From DASPWW01 sp963756745 (GTDB taxonomy: Bacteria > Actinomycetota > Thermoleophilia > Solirubrobacterales > 70-9): a DNA stretch of 64,000 nucleotides. Of the stretch, positions 24,357-31,149 are shown piece after piece. The position numbers and the translations under genes are program-made. Under the pieces are notes generated by a model, which saw only the letters and a list, made by a program, of their open reading frames with translations, was not told where the DNA came from and did no database searches. The stretch lies in assembly GCA_963756745.1 (NCBI GenBank), contig CAVWOU010000011.1:62001-126000 (forward strand), given 5' to 3'. Numbering within the stretch: position 1 is the stretch's first letter; each line of letters opens with the position of its first letter.

Positions 24357-24653
24357 ATGGCCGAGTCGCCCGACGACAAGAGCTCCGCATCCAAACAATC
24401 GACGGAGGCCGGCGACGAGGCGCACGCCGACAAGAGCGTGCAGGCGTTCCGCGATGCGCTCGATAAGAGCGTCACGCTGTCACGCGACCGGCTCCAGGAG
24501 GTCGTCGACGACGCGGTCGCGCGCGGGCGGATCACCCGCGACGACGCCAACGAGCTCGTCAGCCGGCTCGTCGCACGCAGCCGTCAGCAGACCGAGTCGA
24601 TGCTGCGCGACCTCGAGCGCCTGCTCGGGCAGGCGCGCGACCGGCTGCGCTGA
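24357..24653 (+). CDS. Small helical protein, phasin-like
   Basis: A 98-residue protein with a low-complexity N-terminus (SPDDKSSASKQ) and long amphipathic helices (SRDRLQEVVDDAVARG, SMLRDLERLLGQARDRL). This pattern recalls polyhydroxyalkanoate granule-associated (PhaF/phasin-like) regulators, but I cannot confirm the family. The preceding stop codon TAG forms part of a TAGAGT hexamer seven bases before the ATG. It converges on a second helical protein at 24676-25077. Confidence 0.7.
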   Translation: MAESPDDKSSASKQSTEAGDEAHADKSVQAFRDALDKSVTLSRDRLQEVVDDAVARGRITRDDANELVSRLVARSRQQTESMLRDLERLLGQARDRLR

Positions 24654-24675
24654 CGACGCGCCGGCCGGGTCCGGA

Positions 24676-25077
24676 TCAGCTGCCGGACTTCGAGCGTGAG
24701 CGTCCGCCGCTCTTCGCGCCCGACGACTTGCTCGAGCTCCGGGACTTGGTCGAGCCTCCCGACTTCGTCGAGCTCCCGGACTTGCTCGTGCCCTGGCCGG
24801 CGAGCTGCTCCCGACGCTTGCGGACCTCCTTCTCGATGTCGTCGAGGATGTCGACCGTCGCGCCCTGGAGCCAGTTCCTGAAGCTGTCGAGCTGCTCACG
24901 GAGATCGCCCGAGGAGGCGGCGCCGGAAGCGTCCCGGATCCGCGTCACCGCGGACTCGATCCCCGAGCGCACGTCGCCGGTCGCGTTCTCGCCCGCCTTC
25001 CTGAGGTCCTCGAGCGCCTTCTGAAGGTCGCTGGAGACGCGCTCGCGCGTGCTCTTCTCGCTCTGGCTTGATTCCAC
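24676..25077 (-). CDS. Helical protein with Ser/Lys/Gly-rich tail
   Basis: A 133-residue protein. The first about 95 residues are helical and charged (SDLQKALEDLRKAGENAT, DILDDIEKEVRKRREQLAG). The remainder is a repetitive basic tail built from KSG, SSTKSGG and SRSKSG units, like histone H1-type tails. The tail could bind nucleic acid or a polyanion. The architecture parallels the converging gene at 24357, and phasin/PhaF-type proteins combine a helical part with a basic repetitive tail. Function is not established. Confidence 0.72.
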   Translation of the reverse strand: MESSQSEKSTRERVSSDLQKALEDLRKAGENATGDVRSGIESAVTRIRDASGAASSGDLREQLDSFRNWLQGATVDILDDIEKEVRKRREQLAGQGTSKSGSSTKSGGSTKSRSSSKSSGAKSGGRSRSKSGS

Positions 25078-25141
25078 TTGAGCCTCCTTAGGTCATTCGC
25101 CCGTGATCACGCCAAGCCTACCCCGGATCGTCGCGGGCCAT

Positions 25142-26662
25142 TCACACCGGGATGTGGACGAACTCATCGGCCATGACGCGGAAGTCGAGCTCCTCGCCGA
25201 GGGTCTGCTCGAGCAGGGTGGCGCCGTCCAGCCGCTGGCCCTGCCGCCACACTCCGAGCAGCCACTCCCCGGCCGCCGGCGACTCGAACCACCGTGCGCC
25301 GAACCGCTCCCGCAGCGCCCGACGCCACGAGGTCTCGAGCGCCCACGCGCGCAGGTAGCACGCGACGTAGAAGCCCGGATCGACGTCGGCGAGCCAGCTC
25401 TCCCTGGGCCACTGAACTCGCGTCGACCCGGTGAGCAGCTCCGCGTAGCGCACGGGCATCGCGTCGAGCGGCGGCGCCGCATCGTGAAGCTCGAGCTCGT
25501 AGGCGATCTTCGCCGCGTAGCGGCGCAGCATCACGAGCTGCACGGCGCGAGCATGGGACACGACCGGCGCCGGGTCCGCGACGCCGAGGCGCGCCGTGAG
25601 CCACTCGGGATCCTCGGTCAGGTGCTCGAGCAGAAACGCGAACGACTCGGTGACCGAGTTGTCGCCGAGGCGGCGATACTCCATCGGCAGCCCCGAATCC
25701 ACGTGCGCGAAGTGCTCGACGTGCCCCCCCTCGTGGAACATCGCCTCGTAGTCGTCGCGACCACCGACGGGCGAGATCACCAGGTACACCTCATCGGGGA
25801 CGCGCGGCGTCGCGCAGAAGGCCCGCGAGCTCTTAGTCGGCCGCGACTCGGTATCGAGATGGACGTTGTCCTGCCCCGCGAGGTCGATTCCGAGCCCCGA
25901 CAGGGTGCGCTCGAACGCGGGGACCAGATCGTCGCGACCGAAGTCGTCGTCGAGCCCGGGCGCGCGGAAGAAGCGCGGTAGGTCCGAGCGCCGCAGCTCA
26001 CCGAGAGCGGGGACGCCTGCGCGCTCGAGCGCAGGGTCGGCGAGCCCGGCGTACCTGTCGTCGGTGGCCGCGACGAACTCCCGCGCCTGCCTCGCGATGG
26101 CGCCGAGATCGATCCCGCTTAGTTCCTCGCACGCCGAGCGGTAGCTGGCCCAGCCGAGGTCGCGCGCAAGCTCGTGGGTGCGTTCCAGCACCACGCGGTG
26201 GACCGGGTTCAGGCGCTCGTCGAGCAGCTCGTCGCGCGCGCGCTCGACCGCGGCGCGGCGCTCGGCGTCGGGCTCGTTCGCGAGCGCGACCGGGACCGCC
26301 CGGTACGGAATCGGCTCCGCTCCCGCGTCGACTTCAAGCGACGCCTCGAGCTGCGCGAGCTCAGCGGTCTCGGCCTTCAGCGCCTGTCCGAGATGGCCCT
26401 GGAAGGCGAACTCGAGCAGGTACCCGAGCCGCCGCCGATCGTCGCCCTCGGCGGCGTCCGCGGCCGCGCGCATCTCCTCCACGGCCGCGCGCGTGAACAG
26501 CTCTGCGTGGCGCTCGTAGATCGCCTCGATCTCGAACGACTTCTGCCGCCCCGAGTAGTGGAGGTAATACTCGCGGTCGATCTCCTCGCTGAATCGCTCG
26601 GCATCGTCTCTATAACGCGCGAGATCTGCAAGCAGATCTCGCGGTGTGTCGCGGGTTGACAC
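25142..26662 (-). CDS. Zincin metallopeptidase, M3-like
   Basis: A 506-residue mostly helical protein with the zinc site AMFHEGGHVEHFAH (HExxH) and a downstream glutamate in GDNSVTESFAF, the gluzincin arrangement of thimet-oligopeptidase-type M3 enzymes. No signal peptide is present, so it would act on peptides in the cytoplasm. The start is set at the GTG at 26662; the frame is open to 26695 but would then overlap the divergent methyltransferase start. Codons 7-15 lie on the 26-bp dyad at 26618-26643. The exact peptidase family needs a profile search. Confidence 0.78.
   Translation of the reverse strand: MSTRDTPRDLLADLARYRDDAERFSEEIDREYYLHYSGRQKSFEIEAIYERHAELFTRAAVEEMRAAADAAEGDDRRRLGYLLEFAFQGHLGQALKAETAELAQLEASLEVDAGAEPIPYRAVPVALANEPDAERRAAVERARDELLDERLNPVHRVVLERTHELARDLGWASYRSACEELSGIDLGAIARQAREFVAATDDRYAGLADPALERAGVPALGELRRSDLPRFFRAPGLDDDFGRDDLVPAFERTLSGLGIDLAGQDNVHLDTESRPTKSSRAFCATPRVPDEVYLVISPVGGRDDYEAMFHEGGHVEHFAHVDSGLPMEYRRLGDNSVTESFAFLLEHLTEDPEWLTARLGVADPAPVVSHARAVQLVMLRRYAAKIAYELELHDAAPPLDAMPVRYAELLTGSTRVQWPRESWLADVDPGFYVACYLRAWALETSWRRALRERFGARWFESPAAGEWLLGVWRQGQRLDGATLLEQTLGEELDFRVMADEFVHIPV
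26618..26643. promoter_or_regulatory. 26-bp perfect dyad, copy A
   Basis: CGCGAGATCTGC, two spacer bases (AA), then the exact reverse complement of the first arm. It lies 40 bases before the GTG of the RNA methyltransferase gene and inside the first codons of the divergent peptidase gene. A near-identical dyad with a compensating pair change occurs at 40956-40981 before dnaK. A TTGACA hexamer follows at 26656-26661. Confidence 0.6.
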
Positions 26663-26682
26663 GGCACTGCAACGATACGGAC

Positions 26683-28002
26683 GTGGAGCGTCCAAGCCGC
26701 GGCGAAGAGCTCGTTCTCGACATCGACACGCTCGCGTACGGCGGCCGGGGCGTCGCGCGCTCGAACGGGTACGTGGTGTTCGTCACCGGAGCGCTCCCCG
26801 GCGATCGCGTCCGCGCCCGGCTCACCAAGGCGAAGAAGGGCTACGCGGAGGCGCGGGCCGTCGAGCTTGTGCGACCGAGCGCCGATCGACTTCCGATCCG
26901 CTGCGAGCACGGGGGCGAGCCCTGCCCCGGCGCGCCGTGGCAGGCGCTTCCGTATGAGCGCCAGCTCGCTCACAAGCACGAGCAGGTCATCGACTCCCTT
27001 CGCCGCATCGGCAACCTCGAGGGGTTCGGAGTCGAGCCGGCCGAGCCCGCGGTCGAGCAGTGGCGCTATCGCAACAAGCTCGAGTACTCATTCGGTGATA
27101 GCGACGGCCAGCTCGCGCTCGGCTTCCACGCCCGTGGGCGCTGGGACGTGGTGGTCGACGCGGACGACTGCAAGCTCGCGTCCGAGGCCAACAACGCAGC
27201 GCGCAACGAGGCGCGCGCGTGGGCGCGCGCCGCGGGCATCCCAGCGTACGACCGGCGCGACCGCGACGGTGTGCTGCGAAACCTCGTCGTCCGCGAGGGC
27301 CGACGAACGGGCCAGGTCCAGACCCGCCTCGTTACCTCGGCGGCGGAGATCCCCCGGCCGCCTGTCGATCTCCACACCGTGATCGAGGGCTCGTCGGGCG
27401 GCACCGACGGCCCGACCGGGGTGCTGGGCCGGGAGCACCTCGACGAGGAGCTCGCGGGCCTGCGACTGCGTATCTCGCACGACGCGTTCTTTCAGACGAA
27501 CACGGAGATGGCGGAGCGGCTGTACGCGATCGTCGGCGAGTTCGCGGAGCTCTCCGGGCGCGAGCGCGTCTACGACCTCTACTGCGGGATCGGGACGATC
27601 GGGCTCGTGCTGGCGGGCGCGGCCGGGGACGTGTGGGGGCTGGAGTCGATCCCGTCGGCCGTCGCCGACGCCGAGGAGAACGCCCGCCGGAACGACATCT
27701 CGAATGCCAGCTTCGTCTGCTCGGACGCCCGACTCGGAATCCGCCCGCTGATCGAGCGCGCCGGGACCCCCGACGTCGTGATCGTCGACCCGCCGCGCGC
27801 GGGGCTGTCGAAGAAGATCGTCCGGCGCGTGATCGAATGCGATGCGCGGCGGATCGTGTACGTGTCGTGCAACCCGACGACATTGGCGCCGAACGCCGCC
27901 CAGCTCGCGGAGGCCGGCTATAGGCTGCGCCGCGTGCGAGCGGTGGACATGTTCCCGCAGACGCCCCACATCGAGTGCGTGGCGGTGCTGGAGAAGCGAT
28001 GA
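26683..28002 (+). CDS. RNA (uracil-C5) methyltransferase, TrmA/RlmD family
   Basis: A 439-residue SAM-dependent methyltransferase that makes 5-methyluridine in tRNA or 23S rRNA. It has an N-terminal TRAM domain (ELVLDIDTLAYGGRGVA), the SAM-binding YDLYCGIGTIGLVLAG, VDPPRAGLSKK, and the catalytic cysteine in VYVSCNPTTLAPN. The iron-sulfur motif reads RCEHGGEPCPGAPW, with alanine in the third cysteine position, so the [4Fe-4S] cluster of RlmD may be altered or absent. It starts with GTG 20 bases from the divergent peptidase start. The next gene overlaps it by ATGA. Confidence 0.88.
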   Translation: MERPSRGEELVLDIDTLAYGGRGVARSNGYVVFVTGALPGDRVRARLTKAKKGYAEARAVELVRPSADRLPIRCEHGGEPCPGAPWQALPYERQLAHKHEQVIDSLRRIGNLEGFGVEPAEPAVEQWRYRNKLEYSFGDSDGQLALGFHARGRWDVVVDADDCKLASEANNAARNEARAWARAAGIPAYDRRDRDGVLRNLVVREGRRTGQVQTRLVTSAAEIPRPPVDLHTVIEGSSGGTDGPTGVLGREHLDEELAGLRLRISHDAFFQTNTEMAERLYAIVGEFAELSGRERVYDLYCGIGTIGLVLAGAAGDVWGLESIPSAVADAEENARRNDISNASFVCSDARLGIRPLIERAGTPDVVIVDPPRAGLSKKIVRRVIECDARRIVYVSCNPTTLAPNAAQLAEAGYRLRRVRAVDMFPQTPHIECVAVLEKR

Positions 28003-28799
28003 GTCGCGGTTTCGGAGTAACCGCGGGACTCGACCCGGCGGTCGCCGAGCCGCTGGCCGGACGCTGCGAGATGCTCGGCTACGTCTCGATGTGGTCCAAC
28101 GACCACCCCTCGGCGAACGGTCTGGACACTCTTGCGACCTTCGCCCGCTCGGTTCCGGGCATCGACCTCGGGGTGGCCGTGATGGCGCTCGACCGCCACA
28201 CGCCCGCCGACATCGCCCGCCGCATCGAGGAGCTCGGCCTGCCCCCGGGCCGGTTGTGGATCGGCGTCGGAGCGGGGTTCTCGGAGCGCCCGCTGACGAG
28301 GATGCGCGAGGCGCTGCCCGAGCTGCGCGTGGCGCTTCCTGACGTCACCCTCGTGCTCGCCGCGATGGGACCGAAGATGAGCGCGCTGGCGGGGTCCAGC
28401 TACGACGGCGCGTTCCTCAACTGGATGACGCCCGAGCACGCCGCCCGGGCGCGGGAGTGGGTGCACGCGGGTGCCCGGGAGGCGGACCGCAAGCCGCCGC
28501 CCGTGCTGGGGTACGTGCGCACCGCGGTAGGACCCGACGCCGAGGAGCGGCTGCGCAACGAGGAGGCCTTCTACCGCGATCTCCACGACGGATACCGACG
28601 CCACTTCGAGCGGATGGGCGCCGAGCCCGGCACTGTCGGGGTGGCGAGCGAAAGCCCGTACGTGGCCCAGGCCGAACTCGCTCGCTACGAGGCGCTCGAC
28701 GTCGTCGTCGTCCGCGCGCTGGCGAGCGCCACCGTCGGGGCGATGACCGCGCTCGCAGAGGCGGTCGCCCCCGGCGGCACGGAGGCGCGGCTAGGTTGA
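27999..28799 (+). CDS. LLM-class (luciferase-like) oxidoreductase
   Basis: A 266-residue TIM-barrel protein of the luciferase-like monooxygenase superfamily; actinobacterial members commonly use F420. Visible signs are GYVSMWSNDHP near the N-terminus, IDLGVAVMALDRHTPADIA and RLWIGVGAGFSERPL (the G-x-G-x-G phosphate loop region). At 266 residues it is shorter than most members (about 300-340), so some loops are missing. It is coupled to the methyltransferase gene. Substrate unknown. Confidence 0.82.
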   Translation: MSRGFGVTAGLDPAVAEPLAGRCEMLGYVSMWSNDHPSANGLDTLATFARSVPGIDLGVAVMALDRHTPADIARRIEELGLPPGRLWIGVGAGFSERPLTRMREALPELRVALPDVTLVLAAMGPKMSALAGSSYDGAFLNWMTPEHAARAREWVHAGAREADRKPPPVLGYVRTAVGPDAEERLRNEEAFYRDLHDGYRRHFERMGAEPGTVGVASESPYVAQAELARYEALDVVVVRALASATVGAMTALAEAVAPGGTEARLG

Positions 28800-30277
28800 T
28801 GCCACGAGCGGCCGGGGCAGTCGCGCTGTGCGCGCTCGTCGCCGGGGTGCTCGCGGTGCCGGTGGCCGCCGCGCCGAAGGCCCCGCTCGATCACGCGGGC
28901 CGCTGGATGACGGACGCGAAAGGCCGGGTCGTGATCCTCCACGGCTTCAACATGGTCTACAAGGTCGGCTCCTACCGCCCGGAGGACACGGGGTTCGGGG
29001 GTGACGACGCGCGCTTCCTGCGCCGGCACGGGTTCAACACGATCCGGCTCGGGATCATCTACAAGGGGCTCGAGCCCCGGCCCCCCGGATCGGACGGGAA
29101 GCCCAACTACCGGAAGGGCTACCTGAGGAGCATCGCGCGGACCGAGCGGGTGCTCGCGAAGCGCCGCATCTTCACACTGCTCGACTTCCACCAGGACATG
29201 TTCAACGAGCGCTTCCAGGGGGAGGGGTGGCCGGACTGGCAGACGCTCGACGACGGGCTCCCGGCGGCGCCGCAGAACGGGTTCCCCGGCAACTACCTGA
29301 CGATGCCCGCGCTGCTGCGCGCGTACGACCACTTCTGGGCCAACCACCAAGCCGAGGGCGTGCCGCTCCAGGACGCGTACGCGGCGGCATGGCGGCACGT
29401 CGCCAAGCGCTTCGCGCGGCGGCGTCACGTGGCCGGCTATGACCTGCTCAACGAGCCGTGGCCGGGCTCCGTCTTCCCGACTTGCATCAACCCCGCCGGC
29501 TGCCCCGGATTCGACTCGACCTTGACCGCGTTCTCCGAGCGGGTAATGGCCGCGATCCGCAGGGTCGACCGACGCACGCTCGCCTTCTACGAGCCCAACG
29601 CCCTGTTCACCTCGTCGGCACAGACCTCGCACGGCGACACCGGGGACCCCCACGCCGGGTTCAGCTTCCACATCTACTGCCTCGCGGGGGGAGGCGGCTT
29701 CACCTCGCCGGTGTGCGCGGTCAACCAGGACACCGTGCTCGACAACGCCGACGAACACACCGAGCGCACCGAAGACGCGTCGCTCGTGACCGAGTTCGGC
29801 GCCAGCGACGACCTCGTCGACACGCGCCGCGTGATCGACCTGGCGGACGAGCACATGGTCGGATGGCAGTACTGGCACTACTGCGACTGCGACGACCCGA
29901 CAACGACCGGCCCCGGCGTCCAGTCGGTGGTGGTCGACCCGTCCAAGCCGCCGCGGGGTGACAACGTGAAATGGGACAAGCTGAGGCTCCTCGCTCGGCC
30001 GTTCCCCCAGGCCGTCGCCGGGACGCCGCAGAGCTTCTCGTTCGATCCCGACAGCCGGGTTTTCGAGCTGACGTACGCGACAACGGCGCCCGACGGGAGC
30101 ATGACGCCCCGCAGGCTGCGGACCGAGGTCCGCGTCCCGCCGATCAACTTCCCGGACGGCTACCGGGTCGAGGCCGAGGGGGCGAGCGTGACATCGCGCG
30201 CCGACGCGGCGGTGCTCGAGCTCGAGCGTGACGCCGGCGCGTCGCGGGTCGTTGTCAGCGTGACTCCAAGCGCCTAG
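28799..30277 (+). CDS. Secreted GH5 glycoside hydrolase, endoglycoceramidase-like
   Basis: A 492-residue protein with a signal peptide (AVALCALVAGVLAVPVAAAP) and a GH5 TIM barrel. The acid/base glutamate is in AGYDLLNEPWPG and the nucleophile in LVTEFGASDD; FTLLDFHQDMF lies on an earlier strand. Together with a C-terminal beta domain (from about residue 400), this layout matches endoglycoceramidase-type GH5 enzymes, which cleave the glycan from glycosphingolipids or glycolipids. The native substrate in a soil actinobacterium is unclear. Its ATG overlaps the LLM stop by one base. Confidence 0.87.
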   Translation: MPRAAGAVALCALVAGVLAVPVAAAPKAPLDHAGRWMTDAKGRVVILHGFNMVYKVGSYRPEDTGFGGDDARFLRRHGFNTIRLGIIYKGLEPRPPGSDGKPNYRKGYLRSIARTERVLAKRRIFTLLDFHQDMFNERFQGEGWPDWQTLDDGLPAAPQNGFPGNYLTMPALLRAYDHFWANHQAEGVPLQDAYAAAWRHVAKRFARRRHVAGYDLLNEPWPGSVFPTCINPAGCPGFDSTLTAFSERVMAAIRRVDRRTLAFYEPNALFTSSAQTSHGDTGDPHAGFSFHIYCLAGGGGFTSPVCAVNQDTVLDNADEHTERTEDASLVTEFGASDDLVDTRRVIDLADEHMVGWQYWHYCDCDDPTTTGPGVQSVVVDPSKPPRGDNVKWDKLRLLARPFPQAVAGTPQSFSFDPDSRVFELTYATTAPDGSMTPRRLRTEVRVPPINFPDGYRVEAEGASVTSRADAAVLELERDAGASRVVVSVTPSA

Positions 30278-30288
30278 ACTCCGTCGAG

Positions 30289-30471
30289 GTGAACCTCGAG
30301 GAGCGCTCGATCGAGGAGCTGCCCGACCGCTGCGAGAACTGCGGCGCGCGACTCACCGATGCCGAGAAGCAGGCCGCGCTCGAGTCGGGGGCCAGCGTCG
30401 TGCTGTGCACCACGTGCGCGGCGGAGCAGGTCGCCCTCGCCGACGAAGCCGAGTCCGAGGCCGAGTACTAG
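30289..30471 (+). CDS. Small zinc-ribbon protein
   Basis: A 60-residue acidic protein with two CxxC pairs (RCENCGARL and LCTTCAAEQ), the arrangement of a zinc ribbon. No wider family is recognised. It starts with GTG. TAGACT, whose first three bases are the stop codon of the GH5 gene, lies eight bases before it, so it may have its own leaderless transcript. Its stop codon overlaps that of the converging glycosylase-like gene. Confidence 0.65.
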   Translation: MNLEERSIEELPDRCENCGARLTDAEKQAALESGASVVLCTTCAAEQVALADEAESEAEY

Positions 30472-31124
30472 TACGGCGGCAGCTCGTCGTACCATTCGCC
30501 GAGCGAGCGGAACGCGCTCCAGAACTCCCGCTTCGCGCCCTCCTCATCGAGCGCGCCGTCGATGTCGGGAACGTAGAGAGCGTCGACGGTGGGCGTGAAC
30601 GGCTGGATCTCGCCGGGCTCTGACTCGAGCGCCTTCGCCAGCGGCAGCTCGAGCTCGTTGACGGTCTCGAGCGCCGGCTCCCCCATGACGACGACGATTC
30701 GCGGGGAGACGATCGCGAGCTCCTCGACCAGCCGCGCCACGCACTGCGGGGAGGCGAGCGAGGGATCGCCAAGCGGGCATTTGACACACAGCGTCCCGTA
30801 GACCACGAGCGGATCGATGCCGAGCCGCTTGAAGCTCTTCATCAGCGCGTTGCCCGAGCGCCCGTAGAACGCCACGCCCTCCTCGATCTCGGCCGGTGCG
30901 GGGGCGTGCTTGAGGAGGAAGACGTCGGCCTGCGGGTGCCCCGAGCCGAGCACCGGCTGGAGCCGGCCGCGCGGGCACAGCTCGCAGGCCTGAAGCTCGC
31001 GCGTGAGCTCGTTCAGCTCCCTGATCGCGCGCTCCAGATACTTCTCCTGGATCTGATCGTCGGTGGTCGGCACGGCCCGGCCTCTCTTTGACGACCCCTG
31101 ATCGGCTCCTGCGGCGTGCATCAC
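30468..31124 (-). CDS. Uracil-DNA glycosylase superfamily protein (family 4/5-like)
   Basis: A 218-residue protein with the alpha/beta fold pattern of iron-sulfur uracil-DNA glycosylases: CELCPRGRLQPVLGSG with the first cysteine pair, YGRSGNALMKSFKRLGI, LCVKCPLGDPSLASPQC with further cysteines, and PRIVVVMGEPALE. The usual GEAPGxxEDxxGxPF motif that holds the catalytic residue is replaced by LKHAPAPAEIEEGVAFYG. Activity on uracil is therefore uncertain. The first ATG at 31124 is used; the family similarity begins near residue 35. Confidence 0.75.
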   Translation of the reverse strand: MMHAAGADQGSSKRGRAVPTTDDQIQEKYLERAIRELNELTRELQACELCPRGRLQPVLGSGHPQADVFLLKHAPAPAEIEEGVAFYGRSGNALMKSFKRLGIDPLVVYGTLCVKCPLGDPSLASPQCVARLVEELAIVSPRIVVVMGEPALETVNELELPLAKALESEPGEIQPFTPTVDALYVPDIDGALDEEGAKREFWSAFRSLGEWYDELPPY

Positions 31125-31149
31125 TTCTTGCCTCGACGGTGCCTCGGTT

